Of a stretch of 64,000 nt of DNA, positions 1-12,525 are shown piece after piece. Each line of letters starts with the position of its first letter. The first letter of the stretch is position 1. The stretch is from Fuerstiella sp. (GTDB lineage: Bacteria > Planctomycetota > Planctomycetia > Planctomycetales > Planctomycetaceae), in assembly GCA_029941865.1 (NCBI GenBank), contig JAPYTO010000002.1, positions 1-64,000 on the forward strand, in the 5' to 3' direction. The notes beneath the pieces were generated by a model that saw nothing but the letters and a program-made list of their open reading frames with translations, did no database searches and was not told the DNA's origin. A program made the translations under genes and the position numbers.

Positions 1-2
1 TC

Positions 3-1517
<1,515 letters not shown>

Positions 1518-1601
1518 AATCGTTTACTCTTTCTCGTAAACCGTTCCGAGCCGCGGGCGAGCCCGTTGCTGTGGTCAGAACGCAGCCATCGCACTCCTGA
1601 A

Positions 1602-3314
1602 TCAGCGGACTGCGCTGTCGTGATCAGAGATTTCGTAGACTCGCCAGATATCGTTCCGGAACACTGGCGCTGCTTCAAATGGTCCCAGTCGCCGCGTGAG
1701 GACGTAGTTGCAACCTGTTTGCTGTCGCAGTCGCTCCAGGTCCGCGTCGTCAAACCGGCCATCCTGAAATGACTCGTTGGCCCAGCCGTGAATGGTCCAC
1801 AGTCGCTGATTCCATCCCAGGATCCCCTCCGTGTCCTGAGGGCAGTCTTTAATGCAGACATATTCAGCCCGCTCCGCAAACCACTTGAAAGCGAACGACT
1901 CGCGAGGCGTGAAGACCAGAGCATCCTGAGGCGTGTTGTGGCGAATCCAGTCGCAGGCAGACTTCCAGTCGGCAAAGTGTTTGCGGCTGTAGCCGGCAGG
2001 CGTCATTGGACGCTGTGATAATGCCGCCATGATTACAAGACCGGCGGACACGAGAGTCACGCCGCCTAATAACCAATTCCCTCCGCGGTTCGGTCTTCCA
2101 GTCGCAGAACTCTCAGGGACTGCATTCGGGGTCCCAGGTGTTTCCCCCGGTCGTCGCACGACAGTGTCAAGAAGGCCGGCGACCACCAATGCCGTTGTCA
2201 TGGGCAGTAACGCGTCAAATAACCGAAACGGGTAGAATTTCAACACGGCGGCCCGCCATTGCCAGTCGGGCATGTCGCGGGCGAGGCCGGAGTGCCAACC
2301 AACAACCACACCTGCCGCCGCAATGATCGCAGAAGCGACCAGCAAACACAGACACGGCTGCCACGCGGGGGGCCGTGTTGACTGAGGCTGCAGCCTTTGC
2401 AGTCCCACAAATCCCGCGATGCATACACCGGAAAGAACGAGAGTGTGAATCCATGCCCTCGCTGGAAACGTGCCGGGATCGAGATGGTGGGCAAGTCGCC
2501 AGAAGACCTGAATGTAGTTTGCCCGTTCGATTTGAGCAGCGGGGGCATCGCCGGATGTGAGCAACAGTAGTGCCGGCACCAGCCCCGGCAGCGACACGAC
2601 GAACGCCACCGTCGCAAACGACAGACCGTCCAGCACCAGGGCAGTCATGGTGCGTTTTGGCGAACCTTCGGACGGAACACCACGAAATGGAAACATGGCC
2701 GCTTCACTCAGCGCAACGCCAATGCAGAACCATAGACCAACGACCGGGTGACAGGCGACGCTCAGGCCGGCACACACGCCCGACACGGCGTAACGGCGTC
2801 GAGAGCCTGCCTGCAGTGCGTCCAGCCAGAACGACATCGCCAGCAGAGCAAAGCCGTAGGCTGCGACCTTACCTTCCAATCCGCCGACAACCCACTCGCC
2901 GGAGAAGTTCCCGGTCATGGCAATGCCGCAGAAGCAGCATGCCGCCAACACAATTGCGCAGGATGAAAGTGACAGACGCCGACCAAGTGCCACCCAGGCC
3001 AGTCCGAACAATGTCAGACTGATGATTCGTCCGACAATTGCAACAACGGCTAACGGCAGAACCTGAGCGGCTGCTCCGAACAACGCGAAGAACACGACAT
3101 GTGCATTCGCCGAATGGAGAAAGAGATCGCGTGAACACCACTGAGCGTCGTAGAACGCCCGCGCCTTGCACAGGTAATGTGGCTCGTTGACACCGGGAAT
3201 GGGAACGCGGCAAAACGAATACAAAACGAAGACACAGCACACCAGCACCATGGTGGCAGCGTTTCCTGCTTTGCGATCGGGACGCGTCGCGTCGTTCGGT
3301 GAATCGGCCTTCAT
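1602..3314 (-). CDS. Polytopic membrane protein, GT-C-like
   Basis: This is an integral membrane protein of unknown function, 570 residues, with roughly ten hydrophobic segments. A short basic N-terminus precedes the first helix (about residues 20-38). The first extracytoplasmic loop, GVNEPHYLCKARAF, contains the acidic/His pattern seen in the first loop of GT-C-fold glycosyltransferases. The C-terminal ~110 residues are soluble and rich in Trp and Cys. I infer a GT-C-type or DUF6798-like planctomycete membrane protein, possibly using a lipid-linked donor; no acceptor can be named. It lies 35 bases downstream of the H1-like gene on the same strand, so the two may be co-transcribed. The ATG at 3314 is the only start that keeps the first membrane helix complete. 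Confidence 0.75.
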   Translation of the reverse strand: MKADSPNDATRPDRKAGNAATMVLVCCVFVLYSFCRVPIPGVNEPHYLCKARAFYDAQWCSRDLFLHSANAHVVFFALFGAAAQVLPLAVVAIVGRIISLTLFGLAWVALGRRLSLSSCAIVLAACCFCGIAMTGNFSGEWVVGGLEGKVAAYGFALLAMSFWLDALQAGSRRRYAVSGVCAGLSVACHPVVGLWFCIGVALSEAAMFPFRGVPSEGSPKRTMTALVLDGLSFATVAFVVSLPGLVPALLLLTSGDAPAAQIERANYIQVFWRLAHHLDPGTFPARAWIHTLVLSGVCIAGFVGLQRLQPQSTRPPAWQPCLCLLVASAIIAAAGVVVGWHSGLARDMPDWQWRAAVLKFYPFRLFDALLPMTTALVVAGLLDTVVRRPGETPGTPNAVPESSATGRPNRGGNWLLGGVTLVSAGLVIMAALSQRPMTPAGYSRKHFADWKSACDWIRHNTPQDALVFTPRESFAFKWFAERAEYVCIKDCPQDTEGILGWNQRLWTIHGWANESFQDGRFDDADLERLRQQTGCNYVLTRRLGPFEAAPVFRNDIWRVYEISDHDSAVR

Positions 3315-3349
3315 AAATTCAGGTACACATCGAGGTGATCACCGCAAAC

Positions 3350-3628
3350 CTACTTCTTTGACTTTTTCTTTTTCTTTGGCTTGCCGGCTGACTTCGCCGG
3401 TTTCTTAGCGGATTTCGTCGGTTTCTTAGCAGACTTCGTCGGTGCCTTGGCGGCTTTCGTCGATTTCTTAGCGGTTTTCGTCGGTGCCTTGGTGGCCTTC
3501 GTCGATTTCTTCACGGCTTTGGCAGCCTTTTTGGGCTTTTTCTTTGTGGCCGTACCGCCGCCGAATGCCTGGTCCCAGTTTCTCCAGAACTCGGGTGTGG
3601 TGCCTGTACGAACAATTGGACCGCTCAT
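3350..3628 (-). CDS. Small histone-H1-like Lys/Ala/Pro/Thr-rich protein
   Basis: This 92-residue protein is in two parts. Residues 1-24 are ordinary in composition (GPIVRTGTTPEF..NWDQAFGG), and I recall this head from other planctomycete small proteins. Residues 28-92 are almost only Lys, Ala, Thr, Ser and Pro, ending in a run of Lys. Residues 40-81 are six tandem heptads of the form K-K/A-S/P-T/A-K-x-A/T. The tail resembles eukaryotic H1 C-terminal domains and bacterial H1-like proteins that bind DNA without sequence specificity, so nucleoid or RNA binding is a reasonable inference. The head is too conserved-looking to be just a linker and may dock the tail to a partner. It is transcribed toward the membrane protein gene 35 bases downstream. 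Confidence 0.7.
   Translation of the reverse strand: MSGPIVRTGTTPEFWRNWDQAFGGGTATKKKPKKAAKAVKKSTKATKAPTKTAKKSTKAAKAPTKSAKKPTKSAKKPAKSAGKPKKKKKSKK
3386..3511 (-). repeat. 21-bp coding tandem repeat, six units
   Basis: Six consecutive 21-base units encode the heptads of the H1-like tail (residues 40-81 of the gene at 3350-3628). On the plus strand, units alternate between forms like TTCTTAGCGG..TTCGTCGGT and GCCTTGGCGG..TTCGTCGAT. This suggests an ancestral 42-bp (14-residue) unit that was duplicated. The units keep frame, so copy-number change would lengthen or shorten the basic tail without breaking the protein. Confidence 0.8.
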
Positions 3629-3911
3629 AAGAAAAACGCCTTGCTGCAGAACATGAAATCTGAGGTTGAGGAAATGGACTGAGGACAGTTGATGATTTTG
3701 TCCTGCGCGGGATTGTTTTCGGAGTGCCAGTCGGCGTCAAGGACAGGACAAACTATCTGTGAAGTTCTCACGACATTCACCCGGCTCCTTTAAATTGTGT
3801 GGTTGAGTTTGAGTGAAAGTCTTGCCCAACTGCCGTATTTGTTCGTAAAATGGGTTTGGACTCAGTTGGCTGATCATGCTTGATCAGTCGTCCTGATCGG
3901 GAGCAACGATA

Positions 3912-5030
3912 GTGCGATTTCGAACAAAACAACGACCGCGGGGCGCATTGCGTCGTGGCGACCAGCGACGACTTGTGGCGTTGATTGCTGGCGTTGCTGT
4001 GATCATGCTGTGTTTCACAATCGTCCGACGACCACAGTTCTGGCACAAAATGTTTCCCGACACAGAGTCGGCAGCCGAAGTCATTTCGAGCGATGCCGCC
4101 CCGAACAGCGGCGTTCGGCTGAACGATTGGGTTGCGAACGACGGAGCAATCCAATACGACGAATTCCTGTCCAGTGCTCCGTCGTCAGACGGCATCGCAA
4201 CATCCGACGTAGTCTCAGTCACAACAAATCGTCTGCCGCTTGACATCGCGGAATCTGAATTCAGTAGCGGCATTCCCCGCGTGCCGAAAGATTTGCTGAA
4301 GACGGTGAAGGACGATGTCATCGGCGTCTACTCGGCAGAGTCGAAGGCGTATTATGCGACCCTGAAGATGGCGACTTTGATCGATGAGAAAAAGACCAGC
4401 ACGCTGCCGACGGGTGCCTTTGCCCTGTTCATGGACTCCCCGAACGGTTCACGCGGCATCCCATGGCGAGTCGAAGGACGTCTTCGGCGATTGGCGGAGA
4501 TCAAAGAACGGCCGAATCCGTATGGCGGCGGCAAAGTCTACGATGCATGGATCACCACACCTGATTCCGGTGATCAACTGATACACGTCGTGTCCATGAA
4601 TGTGGATGAGACGTTGAAAAGGCTGTTGCCGCGACGGTCGTCAAGACAGACGGAGCCGCCGCGTCCAGTCGTCGAGTTCAACAGGAAAAACTCTCCCGAT
4701 GTAAAATTCACGGGATACTTTTTCAAACGCGAAGGATACGCCAGCAGACAGGGAGTGTCTTTGGCGCCGTTGCTGCTGGCCGGCACACTGCACGAAATCC
4801 ACGCAGCTCTGGTCACTTCAACGCGTGCCGAGCAACTGACTCCGTACCTTGGCTGGCTTACGATGGCCGTCTGTGCCGGAGTCTTTTTTGTGGGGTGTAG
4901 TTTCATGAGGAGCGACGCGGCCCATTCCCGCACGCGGGCACATGCACTTACGCGCCTGCCAGCCTATGCCTCGTTTGAGAATGTAACGGCGACGACGATC
5001 GCGGAGACGTTGGGCGAACTGGAAACGTAA
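3912..5030 (+). CDS. Hypothetical protein, two membrane segments
   Basis: I do not recognise this 372-residue protein. It begins with a strongly basic N-terminus (RFRTKQRPRGALRRGDQRR) followed by a hydrophobic segment at about residues 24-42. A soluble domain of ~270 residues follows, then a second hydrophobic segment near residues 315-335 (AVCAGVFFVGCSFM) and a short C-terminal tail. The positive-inside rule predicts the N-terminus in the cytoplasm and the large middle domain outside it. The start chosen is GTG at 3912, preceded by GGGAGC, and it keeps the basic cluster before the first helix. The gene converges on the proline-rich gene downstream. A small membrane-anchored envelope protein is the most that can be inferred. 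Confidence 0.7.
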   Translation: MRFRTKQRPRGALRRGDQRRLVALIAGVAVIMLCFTIVRRPQFWHKMFPDTESAAEVISSDAAPNSGVRLNDWVANDGAIQYDEFLSSAPSSDGIATSDVVSVTTNRLPLDIAESEFSSGIPRVPKDLLKTVKDDVIGVYSAESKAYYATLKMATLIDEKKTSTLPTGAFALFMDSPNGSRGIPWRVEGRLRRLAEIKERPNPYGGGKVYDAWITTPDSGDQLIHVVSMNVDETLKRLLPRRSSRQTEPPRPVVEFNRKNSPDVKFTGYFFKREGYASRQGVSLAPLLLAGTLHEIHAALVTSTRAEQLTPYLGWLTMAVCAGVFFVGCSFMRSDAAHSRTRAHALTRLPAYASFENVTATTIAETLGELET

Positions 5031-5105
5031 GGCACCCCTGTCCTGTCCAGACACCGTTTCTTTGCCGTGAATCGCAACGGGCTGCTGTTGATCGTTGCGA
5101 TGGAA

Positions 5106-5861
5106 TTACCGCGTCGAGCGTGAGCGGTGCCAACCGACCTGACGGATTCCCGAGCTCTGTCTGATCGGGAGAACTCTTTGTGACGACTGACCGGTCACTG
5201 GCGGCAGAAACTCTTCTGACGGCCGCCGCGCTGGATCAACGTCACGACGATCACTGGCAGGTGGTGCGGACAATGGTGGCAGGTACGGGATTGTGTTTTG
5301 GAGAGCGCCGCTGAATGGTGAGTTGGCCGGGGGAGGGGTCGGAAAGCGGTCGATTGCTCGTCCCGGTGGACAGAATGTGCCGGTGGCGGTCGGGAGACTG
5401 GGTTCCAGTCGACGGCGGTCCACTTCCAGCAATGGTCCATAGGTTAATGGTGCATGCGCACGCTGTATTTCCGCGCTGTGCTGCACCTGGGCCAACGGAT
5501 CACTGTACGGCACGATTCGGGGCAGCAGAGTTTTCACGAGAGGAACATTGACCGTCTGCGGCAACTGCAGCTGCTCGTCCTCATCGATCATTTTCTGTAG
5601 CACACGGGCCGCGTCCGGATCGACGAGCTCTCCGCCCGGTACGGCACGTCCTGACGATAGGGGATTGTCGATGATCTGCGGGGCCAGCAGATCGTTGATC
5701 GGGCTGTTGACATCTACATGGTCCGCGGCAGTCACCTGCTCGTCAGGCCGAGGCTGTGGTGAGCGTCGCCGCTGACTTTGAATCGGGCTGTCACTCAAAT
5801 CCTGCGGAAACGTTTCCTGCCACGCGCCGACCTCTCCCGAACCCAGCAGCATCACACCCAT
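5106..5861 (-). CDS. Hypothetical proline-rich protein
   Basis: This unrecognised protein of about 251 residues is rich in Pro, Arg, Gln and Asp, with no clear fold or membrane segment after the N-terminus. The N-terminal stretch MGVMLLGSGEVGAWQ could be the end of a short export signal. The frame stays open 13 codons further upstream to a TGA but has no ATG or GTG there. Short low-complexity proline blocks (RFPTPPPANSPF, LPPLSAPP) suggest a disordered, probably exported or envelope-associated protein. It converges with the two-helix membrane protein upstream in coordinate. Competing plus-strand frames across it are shorter. Coding status is likely but not certain. Confidence 0.5.
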   Translation of the reverse strand: MGVMLLGSGEVGAWQETFPQDLSDSPIQSQRRRSPQPRPDEQVTAADHVDVNSPINDLLAPQIIDNPLSSGRAVPGGELVDPDAARVLQKMIDEDEQLQLPQTVNVPLVKTLLPRIVPYSDPLAQVQHSAEIQRAHAPLTYGPLLEVDRRRLEPSLPTATGTFCPPGRAIDRFPTPPPANSPFSGALQNTIPYLPPLSAPPASDRRDVDPARRPSEEFLPPVTGQSSQRVLPIRQSSGIRQVGWHRSRSTR

Positions 5862-6163
5862 TAGCGCGCAGCGGCACAGGTCCTCGCGGCAGCCACCGGG
5901 GTGTCATTGAGTGGAAGTTCGGTGAATCAGGCATGGGAAATCTGTGGGGTAAAACCGGTACAGATGAGACATCTATCTCTGTCTCATTCATCGGCTACCG
6001 CAGTTACCGTGATCGCAAAATCCCGAAAAACCGTTACCAACGCCAAAAACAGCCGGCCTTGCCCAGCCTGTTGCGGGCGTTGGAGATGCAACTTGTCCTG
6101 TCGTTTCAGCAGAATCTGCCGTCCGCTGTGAGGGACGTGCGCCGTTCAAGTGACGGATTCACA
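5862..6163. other. Gap: hairpin only
   Basis: These 302 bases lie between two leftward genes. I see no coding frame that beats background. One perfect hairpin is present: arms ATGAGACA (5964-5971) and TGTCTCAT (5980-5987), about 180 bases past the MscS stop. No T-tract follows it on either strand, so it is not a clear intrinsic terminator. Confidence 0.5.
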
Positions 6164-9100
6164 TCATTCGGCGTTGATGCCAGGCGGTTCCATCTGCACG
6201 CGGACGTCGCGTTGTGGAAATGGAATTGAGATGCCTTCTTCGGCAAAGCGATGATGAATCTGAGTGTACAGTTCAGTTGTCGTTCCAAGTCGGTTGTCCA
6301 GGTTCGGCAGGTACGCTCGCAGCACAAGGTCCAGAGAACTGTCACCAAAGTTTTCGAACGTGGTCATTGGACCCGGGTCGTTCATGACATCGGGATGGTT
6401 CCGGGCCACATCCAGCATGACCTCACGAGCTCGATCGGTATCCGTGCCGTACGCGACGCCAACGTTCACCATCACTCGATTCGTGGTATCGCTCAACGTC
6501 CAGTTCAGCAGCTTGCCGGTGATGAACTCGCGATTCGGCACGATGTATTCGCGTCGATCCCAGTCGGTAATGGACGTTGCTCGGATTCGAATCTTCGAAA
6601 CGACACCACTGACTCCATCAATGGTGACGATATCGCCGATACGGATGGGACGCTCGACCAGAATGATCAGTCCGCAAACAAAGTTCGCGAATATCTCCTG
6701 CATGCCAAATCCCAGACCCACCGATAGCCCGGCCACCAGCCATTGCACCTGGCTCCACCGCAGACCGACCAGTCGAAAGATCACTGCCATTCCCAGCAGC
6801 AGTACAACATACCGCGTCACCGTGCAGATCGCATAACGTACGCCGGCATCAAGATTCGACTCACTGCGCAGCACGACTTCAATCAGTCCGGGTATCTGAC
6901 GAACTCCGACGACTGTAATTGTTAGGGTGAACACAGCCAGAAACAGGCTGCCGACCGTGACATCGCGACGTTCTATCCTGGTCTGGACAGTCGTCTCCTC
7001 GTCTGATTCGATCGGCACAACAACTTCTTCGTACACCGTCCATAGCGGCTCACGGTCCAGTACACGAAGAGCCGGCAGCACATCCAGCCAGATTCCCCAC
7101 ATACAGGCCAGGGCCGTCAGGCAGGCGATGTTGCGAAGCAGTGCGTCTGCCTGCAATCCAAAAACTTCGACGTCTTCGTCATCCTCTTCGACCGGTGGAA
7201 TGGATGAATTCGCTGCATCCGCTTCATCACTGTCGGATTTAGACCGTTCCATCGCACGTGCGCGAGCTGCCAACAGTCTGGTCTTGGTGCGGTGCAGACG
7301 CAGCCAGCGTGTCAGCAGTTGATGTCCCAGTAAAAGGAGTGACATCACGACCACGGTATAACCAAAGCGGATCGCCAGTTGAACGGCCGTGTAGTGAAAC
7401 CCGGTGACCGAAAGAAAGATCACCAGCGCCACCAGTGCGACGGGGCCAAACGTCCAGAGCCATCGCGATGCCGCCAGGATCGAGAAGGATGCTGACAGGC
7501 GGCTGACCAGAAGATTTGACGGTGGCAGCAGCAGGCGTATTACTTGTGCGCCCACGACGATCATCAGCACCATGAACAGGCTGCGTTCGATCAGGTCTCC
7601 GTCCGATGCTCCCTGACGCACGGCCAGAAACAGAAGCATTGGCAGCAGCGTCACAATAATCGTGCCATGAAACCATTGCCGCAGGATTTGACAAACAGTG
7701 TTGTTCCACCCGAAGTGAACTTCAGCCAGGCCGTCGGACCGCAGCGCCTGACGAAAACAGTTCAGCCACAGAAGTATGATGCCCAGTTCGGACAGCGCCA
7801 GACCGAATTGCCGTATCGTCTGACCGGCCGCCTGAGTCTGCAGCAGCGTACCAGTCACCAGCATCAGCAGCGGCCACTCCGCCGCCAGTCCAAAGGTCAG
7901 CAGCATTGCCCGCAATGTCGGTCTAAACGTGGTACAGGCGCGCCGCCCTGCCAATTCAGCGACGGCATTCAGGCCGAGTTTCGCTCTGTGCTGAATGGCA
8001 AATAACAGCGCGATGACCAGTCCCGCTGGAATGAGAATGAAAAGGAAAGCCCCAACCATGTTGCCAAGAGTGTTTTTCAAGCCAGCCCGAGCTTCACGAA
8101 CTGCACCGGAAAACGCAGTTGGTAACGACGCCAGATCCGACAGCGTCAGCATTGGGTGGCTGCGGAACCACAAGGCCTGTTCACTTGCATAGTCTTCCCA
8201 CTCGTCCATCAGTGCCAGCCGCCGCCGATTCTCATGGTCCAGTTCCGATAGCAGCGATGACAACTGCCTTGAATTCTTACCCAACGACTTCAGCAGGGTC
8301 CCATGGCCCTCGATGACCTCAATTTCAGCCGTATTGAAAGGCCGATCATCCGGTGCAACCAGTTCTTCGACGCCTTCCAGTTCGTTGACATATTTCAACT
8401 GATTCGACCGACGTTCAGAAAGTACACGCTCTATCTTGTTCATCTCCGTTTCGATTTCCGCACGGCTCGATAATTTCTCGTGAAAGTGAAGCAAATCGCG
8501 ACCAATCACTCCTTCTGCACCAAAATCCTTGATGCGTTGCTGGATCTTTTCGGCTTCGGCCTCCAGTTTATTATTCGTCTCCCGGAACGTTTTCACTGCA
8601 TTCTCTCGGACTGCGATCTGGTCCACGATTTTACTGTTGGTCGTCGCGAGTTCAGTCCGGGATTCCAGCAGCAGCCGGAGTTCCGGGGATTCCAGGCTGG
8701 CAATCACCTGCTGTGCATTTTTCGCTTCCATCACTTGATTGTCAGTTCTCTCCTGGCGGAGGATTTCCCTTCTTTTTTGCAGCACGTCCAGACTCTGCTC
8801 ATACTGACGAATCAGCTGCTTTCGGTAGGCAGCGCGAAGCGTTGGCAGGTTCCGTGTCACCTCTGTCGTCAGCCGCATCAATTCGGCACGGCCCATATCC
8901 AGGTCAGCCTGCGTCGTGGCGTGTCGTGTCGTCAGTTCCCGCTCAGTGGCGCGGTGCAGAAGCGTTTCCGCATTGGCGGGCAAAGCTCTCTGCAGCGCCT
9001 CTATCTCGTCCAGTTTCTTCTGTAGCACCAGGTTGCGTTGCTGCTGCACCTGTTTTGGTGTCACCTTGTCGGCGGCAGCCGTTTCTGCAGCGGCGGAGTT

Positions 9101-9616
9101 TTTCCGTTCGGCGGCCAGCTTGATCGTCAGTTTCGCGATTTCGCTCTCGATATCGACTTCGGCGACGTTATCCAACTGAGGAGCTTCAGCGGGCGTCTCA
9201 AGGCGTTCCACTTCGGCGCCAAGCTCACTTGTCTTCGCAATGATATCGGCAGTGGACTGCTGTAGCTCATTTACCCTTGCTACGTTGGCAAGCGACTGTT
9301 GCAGCAACTGCGTCACTTGCTTGCGCGCTCCTTCCTCGAGATCTGCCTCCGACAATTCTTCCTGGAGTTGGGCGATAGACCGCTCGTGCTGAGCAATCCG
9401 GTCATCGGCGGCCGACGTGGCAGCCGGATCTTTCGTGACAGTCTCCGCGGCGGCGGCATTCTGTTCTGCGACCGAGGCCTTCGTCTTGTCTGCAGGCGTT
9501 TGTGTTTGAGCCGCAGCCAGCGAACACCACGAGGCAACAACCAGTACTACAGCGACAGGCAGCGCGCGAACTTCGCTCTCGCTGTGGCGTTCGCATGTTT
9601 TGATGATTCCGTTCAT
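6164..9616 (-). CDS. Large MscS/MscK-type mechanosensitive channel
   Basis: This 1150-residue channel opens under membrane tension to release solutes after osmotic downshock. The order is as in KefA/MscK and YbiO-like giants. A signal peptide (VAVVLVVASWCSLAAAQ, about residues 20-37) leads into a long periplasmic coiled-coil region (about 60-460) rich in Ala, Glu, Gln and Arg. A set of about eight to ten membrane helices spans 520-930. The canonical MscS pore, beta and C-terminal domains start near residue 955: GLSVGLGFGMQEIFANF pore helix, VERPIRIGDIV, the TSITDWDRREYIVPN beta segment and a C-terminal EGISIPFPQRD. A short charged cytoplasmic insert (SDEADAANSS..EEDDEDVEVF) precedes the last helices. 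It is the second of two leftward genes, 74 bases after the small protein at 9691-10182. Confidence 0.93.
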   Translation of the reverse strand: MNGIIKTCERHSESEVRALPVAVVLVVASWCSLAAAQTQTPADKTKASVAEQNAAAAETVTKDPAATSAADDRIAQHERSIAQLQEELSEADLEEGARKQVTQLLQQSLANVARVNELQQSTADIIAKTSELGAEVERLETPAEAPQLDNVAEVDIESEIAKLTIKLAAERKNSAAAETAAADKVTPKQVQQQRNLVLQKKLDEIEALQRALPANAETLLHRATERELTTRHATTQADLDMGRAELMRLTTEVTRNLPTLRAAYRKQLIRQYEQSLDVLQKRREILRQERTDNQVMEAKNAQQVIASLESPELRLLLESRTELATTNSKIVDQIAVRENAVKTFRETNNKLEAEAEKIQQRIKDFGAEGVIGRDLLHFHEKLSSRAEIETEMNKIERVLSERRSNQLKYVNELEGVEELVAPDDRPFNTAEIEVIEGHGTLLKSLGKNSRQLSSLLSELDHENRRRLALMDEWEDYASEQALWFRSHPMLTLSDLASLPTAFSGAVREARAGLKNTLGNMVGAFLFILIPAGLVIALLFAIQHRAKLGLNAVAELAGRRACTTFRPTLRAMLLTFGLAAEWPLLMLVTGTLLQTQAAGQTIRQFGLALSELGIILLWLNCFRQALRSDGLAEVHFGWNNTVCQILRQWFHGTIIVTLLPMLLFLAVRQGASDGDLIERSLFMVLMIVVGAQVIRLLLPPSNLLVSRLSASFSILAASRWLWTFGPVALVALVIFLSVTGFHYTAVQLAIRFGYTVVVMSLLLLGHQLLTRWLRLHRTKTRLLAARARAMERSKSDSDEADAANSSIPPVEEDDEDVEVFGLQADALLRNIACLTALACMWGIWLDVLPALRVLDREPLWTVYEEVVVPIESDEETTVQTRIERRDVTVGSLFLAVFTLTITVVGVRQIPGLIEVVLRSESNLDAGVRYAICTVTRYVVLLLGMAVIFRLVGLRWSQVQWLVAGLSVGLGFGMQEIFANFVCGLIILVERPIRIGDIVTIDGVSGVVSKIRIRATSITDWDRREYIVPNREFITGKLLNWTLSDTTNRVMVNVGVAYGTDTDRAREVMLDVARNHPDVMNDPGPMTTFENFGDSSLDLVLRAYLPNLDNRLGTTTELYTQIHHRFAEEGISIPFPQRDVRVQMEPPGINAE

Positions 9617-9690
9617 GTCGATCTTTTAACAATCGACATACCTCCGCGCAACCCGAGTCTTGTGAATCTGGCGGCGGTTCAGGATCAAAG

Positions 9691-10182
9691 TTACTGCGGG
9701 TCAGCGTCAGTACGTACTGCGTTTCGGCTGCACGAGCGGTCGGGCAGCAGCCTTAGACACCATTCGGCGATCGGGATGTCGTTGACGGCGTTGAACAGCA
9801 GACTGTCCACCCCGGATTCCAGCAGCACGGGCATTAGTTCCTGATGATGTTCAGCGGCGACAATCAGAATGGCGGGGCGGCGGGGTGCCAGCACAAACCG
9901 GCGAAGCAGTGTCAGGCACTCCCTTTCCAGGCCATCCAGAAAAATCACCAGCGCTGCCGTGTTGATTTGCTGAGCAACCGACGCCAGGTCCTTTGTCGTC
10001 GTAAACGAATCAAAGACAATACTGCCATCGTTCCGACCATCGCCGGTACGGTCCCGCAGTTTGTCCATCACCTGAGCGGCGATGGCGGAAGGCCAGCGCC
10101 CCGACCGGTCAACCACCAGAAATCGAGTGACTGACCAGTCCGGCAGGAACGCTTCGGCAGCAGGAACCTGTGGCATTGACAT
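9691..10182 (-). CDS. Hypothetical, receiver-like alpha/beta protein
   Basis: This 163-residue soluble protein has no signal peptide. The pattern of alternating hydrophobic strands (RFLVVDR, ALVIFLDG, PAILIVAAE, DSLLFNAV) and amphipathic helices resembles a CheY-like receiver or another flavodoxin-like fold. I do not see the Asp pair, phospho-acceptor Asp and Lys arrangement needed for phosphorylation, so if it is a receiver it is a degenerate one. It sits between thiC and the MscS-type channel, all leftward, with 79 and 74 bases between neighbours. Function is unknown. Confidence 0.65.
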   Translation of the reverse strand: MSMPQVPAAEAFLPDWSVTRFLVVDRSGRWPSAIAAQVMDKLRDRTGDGRNDGSIVFDSFTTTKDLASVAQQINTAALVIFLDGLERECLTLLRRFVLAPRRPAILIVAAEHHQELMPVLLESGVDSLLFNAVNDIPIAEWCLRLLPDRSCSRNAVRTDADPQ

Positions 10183-10261
10183 GTAGTATGTTGACCTGTG
10201 CCCTGATCTCGCAATTCTGTACCAATTCCGCGGGTTTCTGATCGATGTCCATTATCGCTGT

Positions 10262-12067
<1,806 letters not shown>

Positions 12068-12525
12068 GACGATTGATGATCCTGAAAATCACGGGCAGAC
12101 ACTGGATAGGGTCGTGCACCATTTAATATCGGCAATTCGGTGACTGTCGAAGCCGGACTCGGCGTGTTCAGCGTTCCTGACCGAAGATATTCGACTTAGA
12201 GACGTAAGCTGTGGCAAGAGTTCAGACGCAGTTGAGGGGGTGGCTGATTGAGCCTCGGTCCCTGACCACATGCTGCCGGAATCGTAATGTTCAACCGCCA
12301 ATTTGCAATTGCTCTTTGCCGGCAACCTTTTATTAGAGCGCGCTTCACCGAAGTGTAGCGACTTCCGCCACCGTTCAGCTGCGAAATCGCTCGCCGGACC
12401 CGCCGCACGTCCGTGCGACACGCACTACAGCGTTTCACGCTGACTTGTGGCCGCGAAGAACGATTTTCAATAGCACTTTGGTTGCCCCCACGAGCCAGTA
12501 TCGTCCACGACAATAAGTAATCTGC
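12068..12525. other. Gap upstream of thiC
   Basis: These 458 bases lie between thiC and the PLP-enzyme gene. They contain copy A of the ~72-bp dispersed repeat at the PLP-gene side. I see no TPP riboswitch (no CTGAGA..ACCTGATC arrangement on the minus strand) and no convincing reading frame. The thiC promoter must lie in the lower half, but I cannot place it from sequence alone. Confidence 0.55.
12425..12510 (+). repeat. Dispersed ~72-bp intergenic repeat, copy A
   Basis: This is one of three related copies in the window. The core runs from CTACAGCGT at 12425 to CCCACGAGCC ending at 12495, with CGCTGACTTGTGGCCGCG in the middle. It shares this layout with copies B (41638) and C (32327). It lies 31 bases past the stop of the leftward PLP-enzyme gene, in inverted orientation relative to that gene. 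Conserved blocks sit at both ends, with a variable centre of nearly fixed length. Confidence 0.75.

Noticed and set aside
3386-3511. Regular 21-bp repeats resembling a CRISPR array
   Set aside because: The units are contiguous with no spacers and keep the reading frame of a basic protein; they are coding repeats.
5756-6229. 157-residue plus-strand frame opposite MscS and the proline-rich gene
   Set aside because: It is a shadow frame spanning two genes and the gap; no start signal or similarity is recognised.
12068-12525. TPP riboswitch ahead of thiC
   Set aside because: Searched on the minus strand for the conserved cores and found none in order; not called.
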